Source: Roseospira visakhapatnamensis (lineage in GTDB: Bacteria; Pseudomonadota; Alphaproteobacteria; Rhodospirillales; Rhodospirillaceae). Taken from it: a stretch of DNA of 32,867 nucleotides. The notes below the pieces were generated by a model. It was not told the DNA's origin. It saw nothing but the letters and a program-made list of their open reading frames with translations, and did not search any database. The stretch is from the NCBI RefSeq assembly GCF_014197915.1, contig NZ_JACIGK010000034.1, positions 1-32,867 on the forward strand, in the 5' to 3' direction. Shown here piece after piece: positions 14,258 to 21,140 of this stretch. Within the stretch, counting starts at the first letter, position 1. Each line of letters starts with the position of its first letter. Position numbers and translations under genes: made by a program.

Positions 14258-16231
14258 TCATTCATGGCTGGCGCGGTAGTCGGCCAGCCGGGCTACCCCA
14301 GCCGCGAAGGCGCGGTCGAAATCCGCGCCGGTCGCCGCCTGGGCGTCCTCATCCGCCTCCGGCGCCACGCGCCGGGCGGTGTTTCCGACAATGCGAATGA
14401 CCTTGGCGTCCGGGTCCGGCGCGTCGGCCGGCGTCGGCAACGCCGCCGCCACCTGGGCCGCCGTCAGGCGCTTCTCAGCCTCGGACATCTCGCGTACGGC
14501 GCGGCTGAACCGGCGCCGTTCGGCGGCGTGATCCTTGGCGGCTGCCTGATCGGCGAATCCGGTGTCGTCGATGCACGCGGCCTCGCACACGGCGGAGCCA
14601 TCCAGCAGCGAGACATGGATGGGCTGGCGCAGCTTGTCGGGGTCGAAGCGCACCACGACTTTCCGCCCGATCAGCCGGGCCAGAGCCGGGTCCCAGTACC
14701 TGTTGCCCATCAGGTGGATTTCCCCGGTCGGGGTCCGGCACGTCACCCCTTCGGCGGCCAACAACCACAGGCGCCGCATCTCCGGGGTGGCCCGGCGGAT
14801 GACGTTGTCGGGCGACTCGTAGCTCTCCTGGAACGTCTGGTTGAACGACCGCCCCCGGCAGGCGGTCGCCTTCCGCCCCGGCCGGGCGTTGTGGCGCCGC
14901 AGTTCGCGGTCCACGATGGTGATGAAATCGTCGATCGGGACGGCGCGTGAACCGTAGTTGTGCGGCTTGTGCTGGGGCGAGCGCCCGGTGTAGGCGCCCG
15001 CGCAGTCCGGCCCCTTCGACACCAGCTCGGCGATGTCCTTGAAGGCGCGTTCGATCGGCTTGCTTTGCCCATGGTACGGGGTCGTGAAATGCACCTCGCA
15101 CCCGAGCTGCTTGAACAGCCCGACCGGATCGTCATCCTTGATCTTGAACCGGAACCGGGTGGAGACCCCGCCGGTAAGCCATTTGCTGCTGGCGGCTCTC
15201 GTGTTGTCGAGCCAGATGTGTCCCGGTATGCCGTCCTCATCGCAGACGTCGCCGAACGCCAACCGGAACGCCGCCGCGTTTTCGGAGCGGTCGACCCGCC
15301 AACTCAGGACCTTACCCGAGTACAGGTCCTGGAACATTGCCATCATCGGGCGGCCGATCGTGCCGTCAGCCCATTCAACGAACACGTCGAACTTGTGCCC
15401 GTCGAAGTTCACGGCTTCCAGGGCCTTGAAGGCGGTTCGGTCGCGCCGCTGGGCAGGGAACTTGCGGGCCACGGCCTCGGGGCCTTCCCGGCACCAGGTC
15501 ACCACCAGGGGATCGACCTCGGCCAGGCGCCTTTGCAGGGTTCGGTCTGAGGGCAGGTCCCAATCCCGCTCCGCCGCCACGTCGCGCAACCGCGTGATGC
15601 AGGCATCCAATGCCGGCTGTTCCGGTCGGAGGTAGTCGTCCTTCAGGAATTGCAGCGCGTCCGGCGGGATATCCGTCGTGGTTACCCGCCCCGAGCGCTG
15701 GTCCACCAGCATGGGCAGCCAGTGTTCGCGCGGCGTGTTCCAGGTACGCCGCTCCAGGCCGTAATAGGTGCGCGGGCTCATGCCCGCCGGCCGGCAGGCC
15801 AGTTCCACGGCGGCCGTCTTGCTCATGCCGCCGGCGACCAGGTCGGCCACCTGCCTGAACAGGTTCAGGCGCTCCCGGGCCTTGTCCTTACGGGTCTCTG
15901 GCAGGGCCTCGAACCGCGCCCAGGCTTCCTTCCAGTCGGCCTGGTCGTTGGCCGCCCGGGGTGTCTCGGGGGGTGCCTCGGCGGCCGGCGCCGCCAGCCC
16001 CCGCCGCCGCAGGAACGCCGCTCGGGCACGCGGCGGCAGCACCGAATAGTGATACTCCACCCCACCACCCCGGCCGGCCCGCCGCCGCCACACGCCCTCG
16101 GCCCGGTTGTTCGACCACCGCCGGTCCGGGACTTGCCAGTCCCGCGCCCGGCGCGTGGTCGCCTCGCGCGTGCGCGGCATGCCCGGCAGCCGCAGGTCGG
16201 CGATCTCGGCGGCGGTGAGCCAGTCCGTCAT
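14258..16231 (-). CDS. Transposase A, MuA-like DDE recombinase
   Basis: 657 aa, against 663 for MuA. It cuts and joins the phage ends for integration and replicative transposition. The N-terminal Mu-type DNA-binding domain (residues 1-75) begins LTAAEIADLRLPGMP and includes the wing around RRWSNNRAEGVWRRR. The catalytic core has the three acids in family context: Asp277 (NFDGHKFDVFVEW), Asp342 (WLDNTRAASSKW) and Glu394 (SKPIERAF), against D269, D336 and E392 in MuA. A beta-barrel follows at about 480-570. The last 100 residues are helical and should contact B. The start at 16231 overlaps the upstream stop as ATGA; the longer upstream frame lies antisense to that gene. Confidence 0.96.
   Translation of the reverse strand: MTDWLTAAEIADLRLPGMPRTREATTRRARDWQVPDRRWSNNRAEGVWRRRAGRGGGVEYHYSVLPPRARAAFLRRRGLAAPAAEAPPETPRAANDQADWKEAWARFEALPETRKDKARERLNLFRQVADLVAGGMSKTAAVELACRPAGMSPRTYYGLERRTWNTPREHWLPMLVDQRSGRVTTTDIPPDALQFLKDDYLRPEQPALDACITRLRDVAAERDWDLPSDRTLQRRLAEVDPLVVTWCREGPEAVARKFPAQRRDRTAFKALEAVNFDGHKFDVFVEWADGTIGRPMMAMFQDLYSGKVLSWRVDRSENAAAFRLAFGDVCDEDGIPGHIWLDNTRAASSKWLTGGVSTRFRFKIKDDDPVGLFKQLGCEVHFTTPYHGQSKPIERAFKDIAELVSKGPDCAGAYTGRSPQHKPHNYGSRAVPIDDFITIVDRELRRHNARPGRKATACRGRSFNQTFQESYESPDNVIRRATPEMRRLWLLAAEGVTCRTPTGEIHLMGNRYWDPALARLIGRKVVVRFDPDKLRQPIHVSLLDGSAVCEAACIDDTGFADQAAAKDHAAERRRFSRAVREMSEAEKRLTAAQVAAALPTPADAPDPDAKVIRIVGNTARRVAPEADEDAQAATGADFDRAFAAGVARLADYRASHE
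15854..15869. promoter_or_regulatory. Fourth copy of the CCTGAA-N4-TTCAGG dyad, inside transposase A
   Basis: A perfect match to the 16-bp core within the transposase coding region, without the GGGGATCGC extension of the intergenic copies. No copy was found in the host part of the window. Its function is unknown and it may be coincidental coding sequence. Confidence 0.25.
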
Positions 16232-16686
16232 CGCACCGACCTCCGGGCCAGCCGCCGCGCCGCGTCGAAGGCGCGGTCGATCTCGTTCTTGGTGTCCGCA
16301 AGTTGCCCCACCTCGACCCAGGGCAGATAGCGGTCGCTGATGACCGCGTGCCCGAACAACTCGGCACCCAACTGGTACAGCCGGACGTCCCCGGTGGCAT
16401 GCCACAACGCCAGGACGCGCACGAAACTGATGGTGTGTTCCGTCTTCGCCTGACTGGCGTAGGCGTCCAGCATCGGCTTGGTCACCTCTTCGCCGAGCCA
16501 CGCGCTCATGGCCTCGGCGATCTCCTCGCGCGGTCTCTGGCACTCCTTCAGGGTGATCGCCACCGCCCGGCTGATCCGGTCCCGCAGGGTCGCGGCCCGC
16601 GTCTGCGCCGCCGCATACCGCACCACCGGATCAGTCGGTGCCCAGGCGAACAGGGGCAGAGCATCCAGGTCGCGGTGGGTGGACAT
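16228..16686 (-). CDS. Early phage protein upstream of transposase, unknown function
   Basis: 152 aa. Mostly helical: TRAATLRDRISRAVAITLKECQRPREEIAEAMSAWLGEEVTKPMLDAY has the look of a helix-turn-helix-like bundle, followed by FVRVLALWHATGDVRLYQLG and a charged C-terminus. Its position immediately before transposase A, with an ATGA overlap, suggests a transposition or early regulatory role, but the family was not recognised with certainty. Confidence 0.7.
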   Translation of the reverse strand: MSTHRDLDALPLFAWAPTDPVVRYAAAQTRAATLRDRISRAVAITLKECQRPREEIAEAMSAWLGEEVTKPMLDAYASQAKTEHTISFVRVLALWHATGDVRLYQLGAELFGHAVISDRYLPWVEVGQLADTKNEIDRAFDAARRLARRSVR

Positions 16687-16725
16687 GGCCTCAGCCCTCC
16701 CGTCCGTCAGCGCGCGGGACGACGC

Positions 16726-16947
16726 CTAGAAACTCAGGTGCACCGAAACACCCCGGGCCGGTGTCAACATGTCGTGCGACCACCGCCCGGCCTCGGTCAG
16801 CCCAACGTCGATGGTCGATGCCTCGGATACCCCGAGGGACACCATGAAGTGCCCCGGTTCCGGCGCATGAAGCGGCAAGCCGATGATGCTGCCGTCGCTG
16901 AACATCACCATCAGCGTTGGACCTTGGTGCGTCTGCTGTTCGGACAT
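16726..16947 (-). CDS. Small early phage protein, unknown function
   Basis: 73 aa. Beta-rich composition (LMVMFSDGSIIGLPLHAPEPGHFMVSLGV and a C-terminal GVSVHLSF), perhaps a small sheet domain. The ATG at 16947 with GTGGAGAG upstream is preferred over a GTG at 16959. No family is recognised. Confidence 0.6.
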   Translation of the reverse strand: MSEQQTHQGPTLMVMFSDGSIIGLPLHAPEPGHFMVSLGVSEASTIDVGLTEAGRWSHDMLTPARGVSVHLSF

Positions 16948-16973
16948 GTGACTCTCCACAAGAATGGATGGGG

Positions 16974-17870
16974 TCAGGACGCATCGTCGCCTCCTGGGTT
17001 GGCGCGGCCCTTCAGGGCGCCGGTCTCACGCAGATGGCCGAGGAAGGATTTGCGGGCCGCCCCGTTCGCCCGTTGCCAGGCCGACAACAGCTTGCCCAGG
17101 CCACCGTCATCGTCCGCCGCCGCCTGCGGTCCCTCGCGGCCATGCGCCCGCAGGGCCGCGCCCAGGTCGGGCGGCGCCTCGGCGGCGTCATCGGCCAGCA
17201 GGGCCTCGACCACGGCGGCCTGATCGCTGTGGGGGAGCTTGCTGAGGGCATACAACTCGCCCTCTTTCCAGTGACGGAATCGCTGGAGCTGCGCCCGCAC
17301 CTGGGGCGCGAGGCCGTTGGCCACCTGAACTGCCCGGAAAATGGTTCGTTCCGACAAGCCGATGCGCTCGCATGCCTCCCGGGCAAACCCAATTGCAGGC
17401 TTCGCGTCTGCGGCTGCAATTTTTGCAGCCGCAGCCTTCCCCTTGCCGCCGGCCGCGTGTTCCTTGGCCTCCGGGTGCATTGCCTCGTACACCGCCTTGC
17501 GCTCGGCCAGGAACACCGCGCGGTCGAGCGGCTCCAGTTCCCGCCGCATCAGGTTCTCGTCGATCTCGACCAGGCGCGCCGCTAGGTCATCCAGCTTGAC
17601 CACCACCACCGGGATCTCGGTCCACCCCAGGTCGTCTACCAGCGCCGCGAAGCGGTGCGCGCCCGCCACCAGGTCCCAGCCGTCGACGTCGGATTTGCTG
17701 CGCAGCCGCACCACCGGCGGCTCCATCACGCCCACCTGGCGCATGCTCTCCGCCAGCGCCGCCACCCAGTCCCGGTCCACCTGGCGCAGCCGGTCGCCCA
17801 CATGCACGGCCGCCGCCGGCACCGTCCGCCGCTCGCCCTGGGCGCTATGGTCTCTCTTCGCTCCTGTCAT
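16974..17870 (-). CDS. ParB-like N-terminal domain phage protein
   Basis: 298 aa. The N-terminal ParB/sulfiredoxin-like domain (about residues 15-110) has AESMRQVGVMEPPVVRL, the nucleotide-pocket motif GAHRFAA (GERR/GxxR in ParB) and EIDENLMRRELEPLDRAVFLAERK. A central Ala/Lys-rich linker is followed by a helix-turn-helix-like segment (ERIGLSERTIFRAVQVANGL). The C-terminus is helical. Such proteins occur without ParA in many phages, where they act as regulators, nucleases or DNA-loading clamps. The ATG at 17870 follows GGGGAGGG. No parA is present here. Confidence 0.8.
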   Translation of the reverse strand: MTGAKRDHSAQGERRTVPAAAVHVGDRLRQVDRDWVAALAESMRQVGVMEPPVVRLRSKSDVDGWDLVAGAHRFAALVDDLGWTEIPVVVVKLDDLAARLVEIDENLMRRELEPLDRAVFLAERKAVYEAMHPEAKEHAAGGKGKAAAAKIAAADAKPAIGFAREACERIGLSERTIFRAVQVANGLAPQVRAQLQRFRHWKEGELYALSKLPHSDQAAVVEALLADDAAEAPPDLGAALRAHGREGPQAAADDDGGLGKLLSAWQRANGAARKSFLGHLRETGALKGRANPGGDDAS

Positions 17871-17892
17871 GCTGCCCTCCCCGCCGAAAAGC

Positions 17893-17928
17893 GGGCGGGC
17901 GCCCGGCACGAGACCGAGTCGCCCGCCC
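17893..17928 (-). promoter_or_regulatory. GC-rich inverted repeat in the early operon leader
   Basis: GGGCGGGCG near 17893 and its complement CGCCCGCCC near 17920 could pair across a loop of about 18 bases. On the minus strand it lies just upstream of the ParB-like gene; on the plus strand it precedes the small rightward gene. It has no T-tract, so it is not a typical terminator. Confidence 0.3.
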
Positions 17929-17977
17929 AGGCGGTCCCTACACTCGGCAGCGCCACACCACCGAGGAGGGATTGGAG

Positions 17978-18181
17978 ATGGATGAACAGACCAGACTGGA
18001 AGTTCTGCGCCTGGCCGTGGACATGGCCAAGGGCATGGTGGCCGTAGGCGAAGGGCCAGCCCTCCGGGCTGTAGAGGGACGGCGCGGCCAGGACAGCAGC
18101 GATGTGATGAGGCACCTTGTGACGCAATACTATCGGCATCTCTGCGATCTCCTGGACCCTAACGCCGGAAATCCGGAGTGA
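17978..18181 (+). CDS. Small rightward gene inside the leftward early operon
   Basis: 67 aa, mostly helical (MDEQTRLEVLRLAVDMAKGM, later MRHLVTQYYRHLCDLLDPNAG), with balanced charge and protein-like composition. It has the strong Shine-Dalgarno sequence GAGGAGGG eight bases before the ATG. It fills the only sizeable gap in the early gene chain, and its last 23 bases overlap the end of the leftward gene at 18159. No family is recognised. A small phage regulator, or the source of antisense transcription against the early operon, are both possible. A weak TACACT -10-like box lies at 17939-17944. Confidence 0.6.
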   Translation: MDEQTRLEVLRLAVDMAKGMVAVGEGPALRAVEGRRGQDSSDVMRHLVTQYYRHLCDLLDPNAGNPE

Positions 18182-18428
18182 ACCACCCGGATCCGTGGTC
18201 TGGGTGGAGCGCCAGCATGGCCAAGGCCAGGACATGGGCGCCTTCGACGTCGGCGCGGTCGCCCAGACGCGCGCGCAGGGTGGCCAGAACATCCAGGGCC
18301 ACCTGCATGTGCTGGACAGGTCGCGCGAGCGCGGCTGTCGCGTCGGCCGCCGGGGCTGTGCCAACCTGGTCCGTCACCATCACCGGCTCATTGACTGGAA
18401 ATGCTTGAGCTTCCTGGTCCGCCGTCAT
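18159..18428 (-). CDS. Small early phage protein, unknown function
   Basis: 89 aa. A flexible N-terminus, then one helical region (MQVALDVLATLRARLGDRADVEGAHVLALAMLAL). It starts behind GGAGGG and overlaps the upstream gene's stop as ATGA. No domain is recognised. Confidence 0.6.
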   Translation of the reverse strand: MTADQEAQAFPVNEPVMVTDQVGTAPAADATAALARPVQHMQVALDVLATLRARLGDRADVEGAHVLALAMLALHPDHGSGWFTPDFRR

Positions 18429-18796
18429 GCCACCGCCCTCCGGTCACCGGGGGCGCCGGCCGCGAACCGCGCGATGAGGTCGGCCTCGGTGGCCGTCTCC
18501 AGCCAGCCCCGCTCCACCGGCGCGCCGCCCACCCACAGCGCGGTACCGTCGTCCAGCGCCGCGACCAGCCTGTCGCGCGCGGCGGTCAGGATGTCCGCCA
18601 TCCCGGCGCGGTGGGTGGTCGCCTCGCGCCAGGCATGCGCCCAAACGACCAGGTCCATCAGGTCGGCCAGTGCCCGCATGGCAGCCGTGGGCGACATATG
18701 CCGCGCGCGGAGGCTCATCTGGCAGTAGGTGGCGCACGCGCTCGCCCCGTCCTCCACCAACCGGACCGTGGCCAGGCTTCCTCGTCGCGTCGTCAT
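18425..18796 (-). CDS. Small early phage protein, unknown function
   Basis: 123 aa. Mainly helical, with three cysteine- and methionine-containing segments near the start (ACATYCQMSLRARHM) and a LADLMDLVVWAHAWREATTHRAGMADILTAARDRLV helix pair. It has a GGAGGA ribosome binding site. No family is recognised. Confidence 0.6.
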   Translation of the reverse strand: MTTRRGSLATVRLVEDGASACATYCQMSLRARHMSPTAAMRALADLMDLVVWAHAWREATTHRAGMADILTAARDRLVAALDDGTALWVGGAPVERGWLETATEADLIARFAAGAPGDRRAVA

Positions 18797-18834
18797 GCCG
18801 CGTCCTCCGTTTTGACAGGCGCGTTATCGCGCCA

Positions 18835-19494
18835 TTACGCCCGCCCTTCGGTCGTGCCGCGCACGGTGTCCAGGCGCTGGTACAGCCGACCAATGGCGGA
18901 GCGACTCGGCGTTCGCGCTTCCCCGAAGCGCTCCAGACACGCCGCGTGCACCCGGTCGATCGACATCTGACGGTGAGTGACGATCAGAAAGGCCCGCACC
19001 TCCCGGTCGTGCCAAAACCGGAAACGCCGGCCGTCCTTCCAGATCGGCAGGTACGTGACGCGTTCCTCAAGCCGGCTATCGTCCATGCCCAGGGCACGTT
19101 CGACCGCGTCCAGGCGGGCCGACATGGCGGCCCAGGGGTCCGGCGCCGATGTCGGCGCAGGCGGCGCCATGCCGCGCCGCCACGCCATGAACACCGTGAT
19201 CACTTCACGGCGCACCTGGGCGGCCACCCGGGTCCGGCTCAACATGCAGATGACCAGCGCCTGCCCCTCGTTGAGCCAGTACTCCGTGGCAGGGCGCCCG
19301 CCGGCCTCCGAGGTTTGCGCCACGGTGGCGCAAACCTCGCCGTGGTCGCTCAGTTCGGTCCTGTTGCGTTCGATCAGCTTTCGGACATCGCGCTCGCGCC
19401 GGAACCCCAGCCGTTCCGCCAGCCGCAAATCATGGATGCGCGGCTCGTTTTCCATCACGGACAGGTCGTCCGCGCTCAAAACCTGGCTGCCCAT
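18835..19494 (-). CDS. Antirepressor-like phage regulatory protein
   Basis: 219 aa. The N-terminal domain (IHDLRLAERLGFRRERDVRKLIERNRTEL, then GRPATEYWLNEGQALVICMLSRT and a VRREVITVFMAWRRG helix) has the pattern of phage regulatory domains of the Rha/antirepressor kind, with a strand-strand-helix core. A short linker leads to a C-terminal helix-turn-helix-like region (IGRLYQRLDTVRG). It would act in the lysis-lysogeny decision. The name is by resemblance, not certain family membership. The ATG at 19494 follows the ner stop by one base. A 29-bp perfect palindrome at 19310-19338 lies inside the gene. Confidence 0.65.
   Translation of the reverse strand: MGSQVLSADDLSVMENEPRIHDLRLAERLGFRRERDVRKLIERNRTELSDHGEVCATVAQTSEAGGRPATEYWLNEGQALVICMLSRTRVAAQVRREVITVFMAWRRGMAPPAPTSAPDPWAAMSARLDAVERALGMDDSRLEERVTYLPIWKDGRRFRFWHDREVRAFLIVTHRQMSIDRVHAACLERFGEARTPSRSAIGRLYQRLDTVRGTTEGRA
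19310..19338. repeat. 29-bp perfect palindrome inside the antirepressor-like gene
   Basis: GAGGTTTGCGCCAC, one base, then its exact complement GTGGCGCAAACCTC. It encodes GEVCATVAQTSE in the host gene. A perfect 14+14 palindrome is far longer than expected by chance in coding sequence. It could be a protein-binding site (an operator or a ParB-type site), a strong RNA hairpin limiting translation, or a scar of insertion. Confidence 0.8.
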
Positions 19495-19495
19495 G

Positions 19496-19792
19496 TCAAG
19501 CGGCCCTCTTGTTTTTGACTGCACGTCGCGTGCGTTCGCCTGTAGTGTGGTCCTTGCGGCGGCGGTCGATCCGCGTGCCGTCGAGCAGCCAGCGGTCCGG
19601 CCACAGCTCCCACAGGGGCACACCAAGAAACGCGGCGATGGCCCGCTCGGCGGACTGGATTTTGTGAACCAACGCGTTGCGGCAGGCTGGCTCCGCCAGG
19701 CCAGCGTTGATCGCGATGGCGCCCAGGGTTGACCCCCGGCGCTTCACCTCGGCCGCGATGCGATACCGATCCCAGGGCTCGCCCGACGTCAT
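19496..19792 (-). CDS. ner: Ner-like early regulator
   Basis: 98 aa, near Mu Ner (75 aa). Ner is a small winged-helix/lambda-repressor-like DNA-binding protein that turns down early transcription and repressor synthesis. The family core is clear: EPWDRYRIAAEVKRRGSTLG, a recognition-helix region AINAGLAEPACRNALVH, and AERAIAAFLGVPLWELWPDRW. The C-terminus is basic. The ATG at 19792 is preferred over an upstream one because GGAGGAGAGC immediately precedes it. It is the first leftward gene, divergent from c, as in Mu. Confidence 0.9.
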   Translation of the reverse strand: MTSGEPWDRYRIAAEVKRRGSTLGAIAINAGLAEPACRNALVHKIQSAERAIAAFLGVPLWELWPDRWLLDGTRIDRRRKDHTTGERTRRAVKNKRAA

Positions 19793-19810
19793 GCTCTCCT
19801 CCGCTCCAGG

Positions 19811-19830
19811 CACCGGGCGGCAACCCGGTG
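19811..19830 (-). promoter_or_regulatory. Hairpin in the early (ner) leader
   Basis: CACCGGG (19811-19817) and CCCGGTG (19824-19830) form a 7-bp GC-rich stem with a 6-base loop, between the putative early promoter and the ner ribosome binding site. It may serve as an operator half or as an RNA structure. Confidence 0.4.
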
Positions 19831-19854
19831 TCAAAAACCTACCTTCGAAATGAC

Positions 19855-19886
19855 AGTAGACCGGTTTTCTGTGGCATGACAACCGG
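19855..19886 (-). promoter_or_regulatory. Putative early promoter Pe with operator dyad
   Basis: Leftward: a -35 box TTGTCA (19882-19877), a 16-bp spacer and a -10 box TCTACT (19860-19855). The dyad CCGGTT (19861-19866) and AACCGG (19881-19886) has arm centres 20 bp apart, two helical turns, and lies over the spacer and -35 region. This fits binding of repressor c or Ner between the divergent genes c and ner, as in Mu's operator region. Confidence 0.5.
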
Positions 19887-19939
19887 ATTTTTGGGAATTC
19901 GGGTCAATCGGGCTGAAAAAATGAAACAAAAGGACAAAA

Positions 19940-20680
19940 ATGTGTGCTGATGGCCGCGATGGCGTAGGTGCTCGCATCCGGAAAGTTGGTGAGCGGTTCA
20001 AAAATCGAACCGAGGCCGCGTCTGCTGCAGGCGTTGCAAAATCAACTTTTCAGAACTGGGTGGACGGAAAATCGGATCCCTCGTTCGAGGGCATCATTAG
20101 GCTCGCGCAAGCCGCGAATGTTACGGTCGAGTGGATCGCGACTGGTCAGGGTCCAATGGACGTGGGCGACCAAGTTGCCAGCCAGCAACAGTCCATGGGC
20201 TCCACGCCATCGCCCGCGCCTTCGGCCCAGGCCGTGCCGGACGCCGAAACCCGGCTCGACGCCATTGAGAAAGGGCTCGGTGGGGAAGAGGTGCCTGTTC
20301 CGGTGACGGCCCTGCGGGAGAGGCCGGACCTCGACCGCACCCGCCAGGACCTGCTATGGGTCGCCCGCGACGAGACCCTGCCGCCCGAGACCCGCGCCCG
20401 CGCGGATATGCTGCTGGACCTGGGGTTCGGGGATAAGGCCGCCGCCCAACGGCGCGCGGCCGTGCAGGCCGTCATCGCCGACGACATCCGAGATCTAGGT
20501 CGCCGCCTTCAGGCCGCTGAGCACGAGGCTGGGTGGCGTGCCCCGCCCCTCGTGCGGGCCATGCTCAAGGAACTGCTGTACAGTCACCCTGATATCGCCG
20601 ATGACGAGCTTACCTCGCTTCTACGTGCCATGGATGCCGAACTGGCGCCAAAGCGGCCGGCCCCTCGCGACCCCGGCTGA
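19940..20680 (+). CDS. Phage repressor (Mu c-like) with N-terminal HTH
   Basis: 246 aa. The N-terminal helix-turn-helix (RIRKVGERFKNRTEAASAAG, then VAKSTFQNWVDGKSDPSFEGIIRLAQAANVTVEWIATG) is of the XRE/CI type. A Ser/Pro/Ala/Gln linker follows, then a long charged helical part from about residue 95. No LexA/S24-type protease domain is present, so RecA-driven self-cleavage is not expected, as with Mu c. The gene reads outward to the phage end, divergent from ner, as in Mu. AGGA at 19931-19934 is well spaced to the ATG. The base composition around its start is more AT-rich than the rest. Confidence 0.88.
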   Translation: MCADGRDGVGARIRKVGERFKNRTEAASAAGVAKSTFQNWVDGKSDPSFEGIIRLAQAANVTVEWIATGQGPMDVGDQVASQQQSMGSTPSPAPSAQAVPDAETRLDAIEKGLGGEEVPVPVTALRERPDLDRTRQDLLWVARDETLPPETRARADMLLDLGFGDKAAAQRRAAVQAVIADDIRDLGRRLQAAEHEAGWRAPPLVRAMLKELLYSHPDIADDELTSLLRAMDAELAPKRPAPRDPG

Positions 20681-20990
20681 CTGCGCCCTGAGGCCTCTTC
20701 ACCCCGGAAAACGCGTCACAGTTCGGCACCGTATAATATGTGAGGAAACAGGGTCTAACCCCTTGATTTTTCGTAACTGTGATGCCCGATACGGCGAAAA
20801 TGTGGCAGGTCACAGTTCGATCACAGTTCCAGACACCCGCGACGGGCCTTCCAGGCCCCTTTCCGGGGTCTGCCAGAATGGCCTAAGATGGCGGAAAGCT
20901 TGGCCTGCGGACCGTTTTAAGAGACCCCTGGAAGGGTTCGGAACCGCCAGCCCATTTTTGCAGGTTCAAATGGCGGACGGGCGCCGGAGA
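20681..20990. other. Non-coding region between repressor and phage end, with TCACAGTT repeats
   Basis: No gene with good composition is seen. Four of the five TCACAGTT copies of the window lie here: 20716-20723, 20775-20782 (inverted), 20810-20817 and 20821-20828, the last two spaced 11 bp. A TATAAT at 20732-20737 has no good -35 partner. A CCGTTTTAAGAG segment at 20912-20923 recurs at 372-383 in the other non-coding stretch. These repeats are candidates for repressor or transposase binding. Confidence 0.6.
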
Positions 20991-21118
20991 TCACAGTTCT
21001 GCAAACTCCAACGCCCGCCGCGATCGGCCAAATTTTTTAGATAGGAGTTTGTAATCCCGGTATTTTTCGGTATTCCTCCCAAAATCCCGGTTCCTGCAAA
21101 CTCAAGTGTCAGTCAACA
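20991..21118 (-). repeat. Prophage left-end (attL-like) transposase-binding region
   Basis: The reverse strand begins TGTTGACTGAC at 21118 (TG also possible at 21115). Three copies of a TGCAAACTCC-type site follow: 21093-21103 (CCTGCAAACTC), 21044-21054 (inverted, GGAGTTTGTAA) and 20997-21009 (TTCTGCAAACTCC), plus a TCACAGTT at 20991-20998 abutting the last. AATCCCGGT occurs at 21053 and 21083. The arrangement, three spaced sites within about 120 bases of the terminus, matches the L1-L3 sites of Mu. The exact terminus is inferred. Confidence 0.65.
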
Positions 21119-21140
21119 ACGGTCATTCTCCATGACCGTT
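21118..21140 (-). terminator. Inverted repeat at the def/prophage junction
   Basis: AACGGTCAT (21118-21126) and ATGACCGTT (21132-21140) form a perfect 9-bp stem with a 5-base loop. It spans the last codons of def. In the def direction it resembles the stem of a terminator without its T-tract. The prophage lies directly after the stem, so insertion may have separated stem and tract. Confidence 0.4.

Larger units (their letters stand above)
1..21118 (-). mobile_element. Mu-like transposable prophage (partial; early end at right)
   Basis: This is an almost unbroken leftward gene chain with the Mu order: repressor c reading outward, ner, transposase A, ATPase B, GemA, Mor, lysis genes, terminase subunits, DUF935 portal, MuF and protease I. 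The order is that of Mu's left half in reverse orientation. The right boundary is placed at 21115-21118 because the reverse strand there begins TGTTGACTGAC, the TG start typical of Mu-class ends, followed by repeated putative transposase sites, and because the host def gene ends directly beyond it. The other end and the target-site duplication lie left of the window, so the exact base cannot be confirmed. All genes needed for transposition, regulation, lysis and DNA packaging seen here are intact, so the element may be functional. Confidence 0.9.

Noticed and set aside
20732-20737. TATAAT in the phage end region
   Set aside because: No acceptable -35 box at 16-18 bp on either strand; kept only as a note in the region description.
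20610-21044. Reading frames across the repressor-to-phage-end interval on both strands
   Set aside because: Composition unlike proteins, no ribosome binding site, and they overlap the repeated binding sites.
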